From: CAVVDY01 sp963819645 | GTDB lineage: Bacteria > Acidobacteriota > Terriglobia > Terriglobales > Acidobacteriaceae | DNA length: 64,000 nt | Assembly: GCA_963819645.1 (NCBI GenBank) | Contig: CAWFWZ010000001.1 | Location: 62,001-126,000, forward strand | Direction of reading: 5' to 3' | Shown here: positions 8,715 through 17,741 of the stretch, piece by piece | Layout: every line of letters begins with the position of its first letter | Numbering within the stretch: position 1 is the first letter of the stretch | Program-made: the position numbers and the translations under genes | Notes under the pieces: model-generated | The model's database searches: none | Seen by the model: only the letters and a program-made list of their open reading frames with translations | What the model was told of the DNA's origin: nothing

Positions 8715-9309
8715 CCAATGGGTCGTCGTTGTCCCTGACAAGGCAACCCCCTAGTCCGCTTTTGTATCGGGGCACGGCTTTAGCGACGTAGCACGAAAGT
8801 AATCCACCTTCGTTCGGAATTTGTCCCGCGATATGTGACCGCTATCACATACAATACTTGCGCAATCACCGTACTGTAATCCTGCGACTCTTTAGGCGTA
8901 CAGCAGTAGGCGACGCGTGCGGCTCAATCCTAGGTAGATGTAGCCGACTGGGAAGTGCTCCAACGCCCTCGAAGCGAATCGGGCATGTGTACCAGATGCG
9001 TCAATGTCCCACTCAACTTACCGACCTATCGACGATATCGCATGAGCAACAAAGTGAGCGCGCGCTCCATTTATTGAATCTAAGGGTTGGGACTCATACA
9101 GAAAAACGACAGCAGAAGCACCGAATAAGCAAGCGAAGTTCGAACTGCATAGCAGTTGGAACGGATCACACCTCACCTGCACCGTCCGCCGACATGGGCT
9201 GAAGGCGAGTTCCCGCAGGCACGCCTGTCTAGCCGCGAAACGTTCGACGGCGACACACCTGTCTTTAGACCGTTTCGTTACACCGAAGCTGTGCCCGTGA
9301 CTGTCCGGC
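8715..9309. other. Gene-free region with repeat fragment and CRP-like site
   Basis: This stretch of about 595 bp lies between a + strand gene end and a - strand gene end. It holds a partial GGGCACGGCTTTAGCG repeat near 8757-8790 and a perfect CRP-type palindrome at 8833-8850. A 114-codon open frame at 8858-9202 has no domain, odd composition and no ribosome-binding site, so I do not call it a gene. A small RNA is possible but no terminator was seen. Confidence 0.5.
8833..8850. promoter_or_regulatory. CRP/FNR-family binding-site-like palindrome
   Basis: ATGTGACCGCTATCACAT contains TGTGA-N6-TCACA, the consensus of CRP-type regulators, with no mismatch and one more matched base on each side. 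No convincing gene follows on either strand within 400 bp. It may be fortuitous or serve an untranslated RNA. Confidence 0.4.
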
Positions 9310-10017
9310 TCACATCACTTTGCGCCGCAGCATCCCGATCACGCCGACTACGCCCGTCCCCATTAGCAGCAGGCTCGCCGGCTCAGGTGTGTTTTGCACT
9401 GCGTACACACCGCTGGAGAAGGTAGGGAACTGGCAATGCGGGCACAGATTGTTAGCGTTGGTGAAGGTAGGACCATTGGGACTATTGAAGTACTCCTGGT
9501 TCAGGTCAGATTTGCCAATCATGAACAGGCCAAAAGTATTGGTGTTGAAGGCTTCGCCATCGCAGGTGGTGCAAACCGGAACGACCGCAAACCAGTATTG
9601 GTCGGTCGGCAGATCCACGCTCAATCCAGAGACCGCGTTGGTGTATTCATCGAGACCGGTGAAACTTCTTCCCGTGGGAGCGTTGGTCACCGTTCCGGTG
9701 CCGGAAGCGATCAGGGTTCCGCCGTTGTCTTCGGAGACGCCGCTGCGGATCTCCCAATAGCCCGATGCCGGAGTGAAGTTGCTCAGGTTGTTGGTGAATA
9801 GACCGGTCACAGTGATGTTGGATTCGGCATAGAAGTTCTGGTAGACGGCTGCGCCATAGGGATCCCCGGGCATAGTGGCCGTATTCTCGTTGGCCACGGC
9901 GTTGGCGTTGGGGTTGAAGGGATCAAACTGGCCGCCATAGAAGTATGGATTCTCGGCGTGCGCTGCGACCGTGAAGCACAGCAGAGCGAACAGGCACAGC
10001 ACAGCAAGTTTCTTCAT
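9310..10017 (-). CDS. PEP-CTERM sorting-domain protein
   Basis: A 235-residue exported protein. It begins MKKLAVLCLFALLCF with a signal peptide cleaved near AHA, and ends with a PEP-CTERM tail: PEPASLLLMGTG, a transmembrane stretch, then an Arg/Lys cluster (RRKVM). Such tails are cut by an exosortase and the protein is delivered to the cell surface or matrix. The middle is a beta-rich region resembling choice-of-anchor domains. ATG 10017 is preferred over an upstream in-frame start because the signal peptide begins there and AAGGAGGG lies just upstream. It follows the Gloeo_Verruco gene by 50 bp on the same strand, so the two may be cotranscribed. No exosortase gene is in the window. Confidence 0.88.
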   Translation of the reverse strand: MKKLAVLCLFALLCFTVAAHAENPYFYGGQFDPFNPNANAVANENTATMPGDPYGAAVYQNFYAESNITVTGLFTNNLSNFTPASGYWEIRSGVSEDNGGTLIASGTGTVTNAPTGRSFTGLDEYTNAVSGLSVDLPTDQYWFAVVPVCTTCDGEAFNTNTFGLFMIGKSDLNQEYFNSPNGPTFTNANNLCPHCQFPTFSSGVYAVQNTPEPASLLLMGTGVVGVIGMLRRKVM

Positions 10018-10067
10018 ATCCCTCCTTGAAGGATGGGGCCTATTCTCGCACACGTCCGAAGCACTCG

Positions 10068-11322
10068 CTACGGCTTGATCATCCACACGGTGCCCACGTG
10101 TATGTAACCGTCTCCCCCGGTGGTGCCATAAAGATTACCGTCTGCGTCGATCGTCACATTACTCACGGGGTTTAGCCCATCGTTGGCACCGCTGAAATCG
10201 TGAAGAGAGGTGTAGGTCCAACCGTTTCCGGTGTTAGTGAGTTTGAAGACGTTTCCAAATTTATTTGCGCCATCACACAGCGTGGTGCCATAAAGACTCC
10301 CGGCGGCATCCATGGTGAGGGCCGCCGCTGGCCCACACGTAGAGGTACCTGCCAAGCTGTAGAGAACTGTAAATGTCCATGCGTTACCAGAAGGCGACAG
10401 TTCATAAACGACACCACCGCCTCCGCTGCCGCCACTATCGGTAGCGCCATAAAGATTGCCCGAGGCATCCATAATGAGACCACCGAAAGGGTGTTGGCCG
10501 TCGCTACCGTTCTGGAAGCTATAGAGTACGGACTGTACCCAACCCAGCTCGAGGGTCGTAGGTCAATTCGTAGACCGCACCAAAGTTATTTGCACCGCCC
10601 TCCCTGGTCGTACCGAACAAGTTGCCCTGGCTGTCGATGAGAACGCCGCCGTAGGGATAGATTCCATCGGGTCCGGAGAAGGTGTAGATGACGCTTTCCG
10701 TGTACGAGGGCGTGAGCTTCCATACAATGCCGTAACTGTAGCCGCTGCCGCCGAAGCTGGTTGTGCCATAGATATTGCCCTGCTGGTCGAAGGCCATGTC
10801 TCCGCCCAGCGGCTCAGCTCCGTCAGGGGGGCCAAGGAATTGGTGGGGCGTGGTTTCCGTCCACACGCAGTTCGCGGTCTTGCATATCGACAGGGGAGGG
10901 GTCAGTCTGAAAACAACTCCACTATCCCGACTGCCTCCCGACACCGTGGTGCCGTAAAGGTGACCGTCGGGGCCAAACTGCACCCGGGTTTCTGGGCTAC
11001 CGCCAGCCGTCGCGAGTTCGGAAAGCAGGCTGATGGTCCAGTTTGAGCCCGAGCGCGTCAGTTGAAATACGGTTCCCGCGCCAGTACCGCCCCAGGATGT
11101 CGTTCCATAGAGCACGCCTCCTCTCAGGGTCAATCCCGCTAATGGGGTGGCGCCGTCGCTGACATGGAAGTTGTGAATCACACTATAGGTCTGGGCGTGG
11201 GCCGCCGGGACGGCGAACAGCGTCAGCAGAAGAACAATCGCCAGCGTTGAGGCAAGGGTTGGCAGGCTTGCGTGATGGTCAATTGCAATACTTTTAGACT
11301 TTTTGAAGGCATTGATCTTCAC
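10068..11322 (-). CDS. Secreted Gloeo_Verruco-repeat protein, frameshifted
   Basis: A secreted protein of about 415 residues made of repeats around GGxxxxxNLYGTTxxGG (the TIGR03803-type repeat), about seven copies, each including an xLYGTT or xIYGTT core; such repeats probably form a beta-propeller. GTG at 11322 is the likely start, with AAGGAG 8 bp upstream and a signal peptide ending AHAQ after about 44 residues. One frame change near 10545 splits it (10519-11322 then 10068 to about 10540); the repeat pattern continues straight through, so this is probably a sequencing indel. The extracellular role is unknown. Proteins of this kind are abundant in Acidobacteria and Verrucomicrobia. Confidence 0.82.
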
Positions 11323-11573
11323 GGATTTTCTCCTTGCGAACGGCTGAGAGCTGGTTAGTAGTTTGAGCGAAAGAATCCTGCGGACTGCTAGTTGAAATGC
11401 GTCGAAATTATGCCACGGGTTTTAGAGAGAAGCTATCCAAAAGCAGCTTGAATCCACGTGGTCTGTTGTATGACAAAATGACCGGTCTGGAAATGTGACC
11501 GTCTGGTGAACGCCAACTATGTCGGTCACCCAAAGCTTGTGCCCCGGTGCGTTGCGTCCAATACAATCCCGAT

Positions 11574-12378
11574 ATGCAACTTCATCGTGTGACACTGATC
11601 CTTCTGTTGGCGGCCGGCTTTGTTCAGGCGGCGCGGGCTCAGCAACCGGCGATAAGCATCAACGCGCCTGCGGATGTCGCAGCGGTTCCGGCGGACGCAA
11701 CCAAGGATGCGTCAGGCTTGGCCACCAAGGTGCTGAAGCCGGGCACCGGCACCGATCATCCGTCGAAAGATGAGGTCGTCGTGGTCGATTACATCGGCTG
11801 GACCAGCGATGGCAAGGTGTTCGACAACACCGAGGCCGAAGGCGGTCCGCGAACGCTGACGCTCAACCGCATCATTCCTGGCTTCAGCGAAGGCATCCAG
11901 ATGATGGTGGTCGGCGAAACGCGGCGGCTATGGATTCCTCAAGCGCTGGCCTTCAAAGGTCAGCCGGGAAAACCAGCGGGACAGGTGGTATTCGACGTAA
12001 CCTTGCTCGACATGCCGCTGCGAGTTCCCGCCGATGTGAAGGCTCCTCCTGACGACGCAACAGCAACCAAGAGCGGTCTCTACTACAAAGTGCTGCGCCC
12101 CGGCACCGGTCAGCGCCACCCCAAGAAGATCGATGAGGTCGTGGTGCAATACACCGGCTGGACTACCGATGGCAAGATGTTCGACAGCTCTTACACACGC
12201 GGCGAGGCCGATGACGCTGCCGCTCGATCGCGTCATCGCCGGATGGACCGAAGGATTGTCGTTGATGGTCGAAGGTGAGAAGGCTCGCTTCTGGATTCCG
12301 GAGAAGCTTGCCTATAAAGGTAAACAGGCGCCGTATGGAATGCTGGTGTTTGATATCGAGCTGATAAGAATACGTTAA
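11574..12378 (+). CDS. Secreted tandem FKBP-type peptidyl-prolyl isomerase, frameshifted
   Basis: Two FKBP domains in one exported protein of about 268 residues, probably a periplasmic folding catalyst. ATG 11574 starts MQLHRVTLILLLAAGF, a signal peptide; the upstream in-frame ATG at 11547 would bury it. Domain 1 has VVDYIGWTSDGKVFDNT, then GFSEGIQMMVVGETRRLWIP. Domain 2 has VVVQYTGWTTDGKMFDSS, then GWTEGLSLMVEGEKARFWIP and a final VFDIELIRIR. The frame changes near 12205-12215 inside domain 2, probably an indel error as all domain-2 parts are present. Both active-site Asp residues (in VFD/MFD) are kept. Confidence 0.88.
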
Positions 12379-12388
12379 GGCCTTCGCC

Positions 12389-13567
12389 TCAGAAGTTCAC
12401 GATATTCAAGTCCATCGGGAACTCTTTCGTGCGCGGGCTGGGAGTGGGTAGCAGGCCCTTGCTCCAATCGCCTTCAATCCCCGGCGCCGCATCGAACTGC
12501 GCTTTGTTCACTTCGCCGGCGAGCTGAAACGAGTCAATCACGTAAGGAATGCCTTGCGCGCCCAGAGCCGATGGTCCATCCATCAATTGAAAGTGCAAGT
12601 GTGGGGCGGAGGTGTTTCCGGTATTACCAAGCTTGCCCAGCACTTGTCCGCGCGTAACGTGATCGCCCTCGTGTACCAGCACGCCACCCTTCTGCATGTG
12701 CGCGTAGAAGGCATAGACGCCGCGGCCCAGGTCGAGAATCACATGGTTGCCATCGACGTTATCGATGTTGATGGTCTTGGGATCAGGCAGCACGCCGGGC
12801 TTCTGGTCCGCGAGATCGTTCTGCGTTTCGATCACCGTGCCATCAGCGACGGCGAGAATGTCGGCGCCATAGCAGGTGAAGTTCTTCACGTCGGCAGAAT
12901 CGCCATGTACAAAGCGGCCCTGTTCGTCGAGCTGCATCCAGTCGATGGCGAAGCGCTGCGCGTAGTAGATGCCGCCGTTGACTGCAAGCCCCGACGCGCG
13001 ATGTGCGCCGCCCGGCTCGCAGCAACCATTCGTATCCACCCAATGCTGGCCTCGCAGCGGCGGACCAATGACGCGCAAGGCGCGCGAAATTTCGATCGGC
13101 GCCGCAACGTAGTTCATGGAAACAGCCGGCGCCGGAGCCGGCCCCGGTCCACCCATCAGATCGAGGCGATGCACCAGGCGGGAGGGAATCACCGCATTCG
13201 CCGGAAGGGCGACGTCAATCAGAAACAGACGCGTAGCGCCCTGCTCAATCGCGCCGCTCTTGGCTGCGCCACCAATTGTCATGCGCAGGCGGGAGAGCAG
13301 GTCTTTGCCCTCGAAGCTGGCCAGCACCTTAGCGGGGTCCGATCCGTCGAGCACGCTGACCTGGTTGAGCGTCGCCGGCGTGGCGTTGGTGTTGGTGATG
13401 ACCAGTTCGTACACAATGTGCTGCTGGTTATCGGTGCCGAGTACCGGGGTCGCGGTGGAAGTCAGCGCGGAAACAATGACCGGCGTGAACTGGTCTTTGG
13501 CAGATGACGTGACGGCGGCTAACGCGATGAGCAGGACGACGCGCAGAAAGGAAGTTAGTTTGGGCAT
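12389..13567 (-). CDS. M23-family (LytM-like) peptidase, secreted
   Basis: A 392-residue exported protein. ATG 13567 gives a signal peptide (MPKLTSFLRVVLLIALAAV). A long beta-rich N-terminal region precedes a C-terminal peptidase-M23 domain: RFAIDW, ILAVADGTVIETQND, HVILDLGRGVYAFYAHMQKG and SAPHLHFQLMDG, with the HLH zinc/catalytic motif. The usual first HxxxD motif is represented only by QRFAIDW, so the first His ligand appears replaced; I have seen similar FAIDW forms described for this branch but cannot check. Members cut peptidoglycan cross-links or act as regulators of amidases. It is convergent with the FKBP gene, 10 bp apart, and its frame is intact. Confidence 0.85.
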   Translation of the reverse strand: MPKLTSFLRVVLLIALAAVTSSAKDQFTPVIVSALTSTATPVLGTDNQQHIVYELVITNTNATPATLNQVSVLDGSDPAKVLASFEGKDLLSRLRMTIGGAAKSGAIEQGATRLFLIDVALPANAVIPSRLVHRLDLMGGPGPAPAPAVSMNYVAAPIEISRALRVIGPPLRGQHWVDTNGCCEPGGAHRASGLAVNGGIYYAQRFAIDWMQLDEQGRFVHGDSADVKNFTCYGADILAVADGTVIETQNDLADQKPGVLPDPKTINIDNVDGNHVILDLGRGVYAFYAHMQKGGVLVHEGDHVTRGQVLGKLGNTGNTSAPHLHFQLMDGPSALGAQGIPYVIDSFQLAGEVNKAQFDAAPGIEGDWSKGLLPTPSPRTKEFPMDLNIVNF

Positions 13568-13625
13568 CGCGGCATTGTATAGGACGCGTGCGCATCGTGG
13601 CACGAGCCTCGTCGCGCCCTCATTT

Positions 13626-13755
13626 TGGTTTGTCATCACGAGCGAAGCGAGGGATCTGCTCTTGCGCGGAGTGCCGATCACCCCCTGAATAAGGATGTTG
13701 CGCGCGCTCGACGAAGAGCAGATTCCTCGTCCGCCAAGGCGGACTCGTAATGACA
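13626..13755. repeat. GTCATCACGAGCGAAGCGAGGGATCT-family inverted repeat
   Basis: The left arm (about 13630-13670, GTCATCACGAGCG then GAGGGATCTGCTC) is repeated in reverse orientation at about 13714-13755 (GAGCAGATTCCTCG ... CGTAATGACA). The element sits between divergent genes. Relatives occur near 2292, 7358, 20870, 23597 and 56793. Confidence 0.6.
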
Positions 13756-13798
13756 ATTCCATGAGGAGAGCACGCCCGGAATGGTAAGCTTTCCCTCC

Positions 13799-15896
13799 AT
13801 GACCGCCAATTTGCGTAGGGCTTGCATTTTCCTTTCGCTGCTGCTTTCTTCTCTCGCTATTCACGCTGCTACCTTCACCCTCGAGCAAGTCTTAAGCTCG
13901 CCGTTTCCGACGGACTTGGTTGCAGCGCAGCACGCGTCGCGTATTGCGTGGGTGTTCAATGCCAAGGGCGCGCGCAATGTGTGGATCGCCGATGGCCCTA
14001 ACTTCGCGGCGCGCCAGGTCACGCACTTCACCGGCGACGATGGCATTCCCATCGCCAGCCTGCGCATCACGCCCGACGGACGCACGGTGGTCTTCGTTCG
14101 TGGCAGCGAGACTAATGAGGCGGGCAGAGTTGCGGCTCCGACGAACGATCTCACCCCGCGCAAGCAGATGGTGTTTGCCATGGACGTGGACGGCGAATCT
14201 CCTCGCGCATTGGGCGAGATGGGCTGCGGCGAGGAGGGCTGCGAGGACGTGGAAATTTCCCCCGACGGGCAGTTTGCTGTCTGGGCAGCGCGCAAGCAGT
14301 TGTGGGTTGCGCCCGTGTCGGGAGCGACACCTTCGCATCAGATCACCGATCTGCCGGGCAATACGCTCAGTCCGAAGTGGTCGCCGGATGGACACGAGGT
14401 CGCCTTCGTCAGTGATCGTGGCGATCACAGTTTTATCGGCATCTACGACTTCGGCCACGATGCAGTTCGCTATCTTGCGGCCGGAGTCGACCGCGATGTT
14501 TCGCCGCGCTGGTCGCTGGATGGCAAGCAGGTGGCGTTCGAGCGCATCGTTGGCGCAGAGCAGAAGCAGAGCGCTGATTCCGCAGCATCCGCTGCCGTGG
14601 TCGATCTGGGTTGCTGATGCTGCGACGGGCAACGGGCACGAGGTGTGGCACAGCGGAGAGAAGTTGGACGATTCGTATCCGGAGCTGACTGCCGACATCT
14701 CGTTTAAGTTTCCGTCGAACGATCGTCTGGTGTTTGCCTCCGAGCAGGATGGCTGGAACCATCTTTATTCCGTCGCCGTCACAGGAGGCGCGCCGGTGTT
14801 GCTCACGCCGGGTGACTATGACGTAGAAGATGTTGCGCTCTCGGCTGATAAGAAGTCGCTGCTGTACACCTCAAACGAGAACGACATTGATCGCCGCCAC
14901 ATCTGGCGTGTCGCTTTGCCCGATGGCAAACCGCAGCCGGTCACGCATGGCGAAACGATGGAGTGGTCGCCGGTCGAGACGGGAACAGGGAACTACCTCG
15001 CTTGTCTTGGTTCGACAGCGACTTCGCCTGCGATGCCGTATAGCATCACGGCGCAAGGCCGGGAAATGATTGCAACGTCGGCTTTACCGGCCGATTTTCC
15101 CTCGGCGCAGTTGGTGGTTCCGAAGCAAGTCATCTTCGATAGCGAAGATGGGCTGAAGATTCACGGCCAACTCTTTGTTCCCGCCGGACGCACCCAGGCC
15201 GGGCCGGCGCTGATTTTCATGCATGGTGGCCCCATTCGCCAGATGATGCTGGGCTTCCACTACATGGACTACTACCATAACGCCTATGCCATGAATCAGT
15301 ATTTGGCTAGTCAGGGATATGTTATTTTATCAGTAAACTATCGGCTGGGTATCATGTATGGTCGCGCGTTTCGCGAACCGGCGGATGGCGGGTGGCGCGG
15401 GGCGTCGGAGTACAAGGACATCACCGCTGCTGCCAGATACCTTCAATCACTGCCCATCGTTAACGCGAGGAAAATTGGGTTATGGGGCGGTTCGTACGGC
15501 GGCTACCTGACGGCGATGGGACTGGCGCGCAACTCCGATCTGTTCGCCGCAGGGGTTGATTTCCACGGCGTGCATGACTGGTCGGTATTTCTGCCGCGCT
15601 GGGATGCGAACACTCCGGCAGCTCCTGATCTTGAGGCAGCGAGAAAACTGGCGTATGAATCTTCGCCCAATGCATCAGTACAACTATGGAAATCGCCGGT
15701 GCTGTTGATACAGGGTGATGACGACCGCAATGTTCCGTTTAGTCAGACTGTCGATCTGGCGCAGCGGCTGCGGGAAGAGCATATAAAGGTGGAAGTGCTG
15801 GTCTTCCCCGATGAGATACATGACTTTCTCATGTACAAGACGTGGGTGAAGGCGTATGGCGCAACGGCGGATTTCTTTGCAAAGTATCTGAAGTGA
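13799..15896 (+). CDS. S9-family prolyl oligopeptidase/dipeptidyl peptidase, frameshifted
   Basis: A secreted serine peptidase of about 698 residues. The signal peptide is MTANLRRACIFLSLLLSS; an N-terminal WD40-like propeller follows (LSPKWSPDGHEVAFVSDRG, SPRWSLDGKQVAFERI), then an alpha/beta-hydrolase domain. The catalytic triad is visible: Ser in GGSYGGY, Asp in GDDDRNV, His in EIHDFLM. HGGPIRQMM forms the oxyanion region. The frame changes once near 14570-14585 between propeller and hydrolase, most likely an indel error. It probably degrades oligopeptides in the periplasm. An in-frame ATG at 13781 is an alternative start. Confidence 0.88.
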
Positions 15897-15927
15897 GCGC
15901 AAGTGAGAGTATTTTCAAGTTTAATAC

Positions 15928-16080
15928 GGGTGGAGCACGCCTTCAGGCGTGCAGCAAACGTGAGACTTTTTCCCGCGTCTGGCTTTTACCGCCGAGGCAA
16001 GATCCGTGGAAGCTGACCTCAGCGGCTGAAGCCGTTTGTGATTGAGGACTTTTCTGCACGCCTGAAGGCGTGCTCCACCC
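15928..16080. repeat. 153-bp element with 27-bp perfect terminal inverted repeats
   Basis: The first 27 bases (15928-15954, beginning GGGTGGAGCACGCCTTCAGG) are the exact reverse complement of the last 27 (16054-16080), and each end is itself a small hairpin (GCACGCCTTCAGGCGTGC). The interior includes CTCAGCGGCTGAAGCC. A diverged relative of similar length lies at 54953-55101. It has no coding capacity and the design is MITE/REP-like. Confidence 0.8.
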
Positions 16081-16121
16081 TTTAGGTAAAGCGAATATCG
16101 AAATGTCTGAGGTGTCCACGA

Positions 16122-17258
16122 ATGGCTATTTCGCGGGACGAGGCGATCGCGTTATTCAGTCGTATAGCCGATGCCGTCAACCGCCACGACAAGTCGACAC
16201 TTATGTCGTTCTACGCCGACAATGCAACGGTGATCAGTCCTGCGTTTCGGGAGATGCACGGCAAAGAAGCGATTGCAGCGTCATGGGAGACGATGTTCGC
16301 CACCTTCCCCGACTGGATGGTTTCCGAAGTCGACGTGATGGTGGACGGCGATCGCATTCTTGGCATCGCTTTCAATTCATTCACCGACAAAAAAGGCTGG
16401 TTCGGGCTGCCTCCAACCGGCGAGCGTGTCACCTATCGCAACCTTTTGCTGCTCACGTTGGCGGACGGCAAGGTTGTACGAGAAGAGCGCATGTATGACA
16501 TCAGTGCAGTGCTTGGCACGCTGGAGAAGCTACGGCTTGAGCAGGAGCTGAGGACGGCGGCGGCGGTGCAGGCGGCGCTGTTGTCGCGGACCCTACACAC
16601 CGTGAGCTTCTGCGAGGCGGTGGGCGACTCGATTCCTTGCCGGACGATTGGCGGCGACTTTTTCGAGTTGATGGAATTGCCCTCCGGCGAGCTTGCGATA
16701 GCTCTGGGGGACGTATCGGGCAAAGGCCCGCCAGCCGCGCTGCTGGCGGCGATGCTGCAAGGAATGTTGGCGGTCGAGGCCCAGGCGCAGACGGGGCCGG
16801 CGGCAATGATGTCGCGATTGAATCGTGCGTTGCTGGCACGCGGTTTGGGTTCCCAGTTCGCGACGCTGGTCTATGGCGTGCTCTCGCCCGATGGACGCTT
16901 CACCTATTGCAACGCCGGCCATAATCCTCCGCTCGCGATGCGCGAGGGGCAAATCAGGCGGCTGACGACCGGCGGGCTCGTCATTGGAGGCTTCGCCGAG
17001 GCGACCTATGAAGAGGAAGTCTTACAGTTGCAGGACCGAGAGATTGTCTGTTTATTCTCTGACGGTGTTACGGAAGCAAAAAACCATGCGGACGAGGACT
17101 TTGGCGAAGAGCGGCTGATCTCGTGCCTCGTGGAACAGCAGGCGAGTCCTGTGTCTGGATTAGTGAAGTCGGTGTTGAGCGCGGTACACCAGTTCAGCGG
17201 AGAAGCCCAGCAATCCGACGACATCACGTTGGTCGCAATGCGGTTTCATGCTGGTTAG
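16122..17258 (+). CDS. SnoaL-like / RsbU-type PP2C phosphatase fusion
   Basis: A 378-residue cytoplasmic protein with two domains. Residues 5-130 are a SnoaL/NTF2-like fold (VNRHDKSTLMSFYADNATV, MHGKEAI, FGLPPTGERVTYRNL). Residues 135-155 are a short helix, and 160-376 a SpoIIE/RsbU phosphatase domain with GGDFFE (177-182), GDVSGKGPPAALL (196-208), NAGHNPP, FSDGVTEA and a final DDITLVAMR, all metal-binding Asp residues being present. RsbU-type enzymes dephosphorylate anti-anti-sigma proteins in partner-switching cascades. The N-terminal domain may sense a small ligand. No rsbV/rsbW genes are adjacent; the DGPF/ECF sigma pair follows on the same strand. ATG 16122 has GAGGTG upstream. Confidence 0.88.
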   Translation: MAISRDEAIALFSRIADAVNRHDKSTLMSFYADNATVISPAFREMHGKEAIAASWETMFATFPDWMVSEVDVMVDGDRILGIAFNSFTDKKGWFGLPPTGERVTYRNLLLLTLADGKVVREERMYDISAVLGTLEKLRLEQELRTAAAVQAALLSRTLHTVSFCEAVGDSIPCRTIGGDFFELMELPSGELAIALGDVSGKGPPAALLAAMLQGMLAVEAQAQTGPAAMMSRLNRALLARGLGSQFATLVYGVLSPDGRFTYCNAGHNPPLAMREGQIRRLTTGGLVIGGFAEATYEEEVLQLQDREIVCLFSDGVTEAKNHADEDFGEERLISCLVEQQASPVSGLVKSVLSAVHQFSGEAQQSDDITLVAMRFHAG

Positions 17259-17390
17259 CTCCGGTCTGCTAAGAATTTCGGTTTCACTCAAAAAACATGT
17301 CCGGTACACGCGGGCCCATACGTCTTAATGTCGGAACCCGAAAGGGAAGCCAAACATTCAGTCCTGAGGGACTATAAAGGAGAGTTCACG

Positions 17391-17738
17391 ATGAGTCAGT
17401 TTCTTTATCTTTATCGCAGCAGTCCGAGAAATGGGAATCCTTCGCCCGAGCAGGCGCAGCAGATCATGCAGAAGTGGATGACCTGGCTGAAAGGCCTGGG
17501 CGAGAGCGGCCACCTGAAAGACCAGGGCCAGCCGTTGGAGCCGGGCGGCAAGGTGGTGCGGGGCAAGGCGAAGACCATTACCGATGGTCCGTTTGCCGAA
17601 GCCAAGGACCTGGTCGGCGGATTCACGCTGGTTGAGGCGCGTGACATCAACGAGGCGGTCGAGCTTTCCAAGGGCTGTCCGATTCTGGAAGAGGACGGCG
17701 CAGTGGAAGTGCGGCCCATCATGATCATGAACATGTAA
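17391..17738 (+). CDS. YCII-related DGPF-domain protein
   Basis: A 115-residue protein with the family signature TDGPFAEAKDLVGGF (DGPF at 65-68). ATG 17391 follows AAAGGAGAG, which fixes the start over an upstream in-frame ATG. DGPF proteins regularly accompany ECF42-type sigma factors, and the sigma gene starts 4 bp after this stop. The biochemical role is unknown; the fold is a ferredoxin-like dimer related to muconolactone isomerase. Confidence 0.9.
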   Translation: MSQFLYLYRSSPRNGNPSPEQAQQIMQKWMTWLKGLGESGHLKDQGQPLEPGGKVVRGKAKTITDGPFAEAKDLVGGFTLVEARDINEAVELSKGCPILEEDGAVEVRPIMIMNM

Positions 17739-17741
17739 GCC

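Noticed and set aside
8858..9202. 114-codon open frame downstream of the CRP-like site
   Set aside because: No ribosome-binding site, no domain, Arg/Ser/His-rich composition; an RNA or nothing is more likely.
12554..13507. 317-codon open frame on the + strand
   Set aside because: Antisense to the M23 peptidase gene, which has signal peptide and HLH motif.
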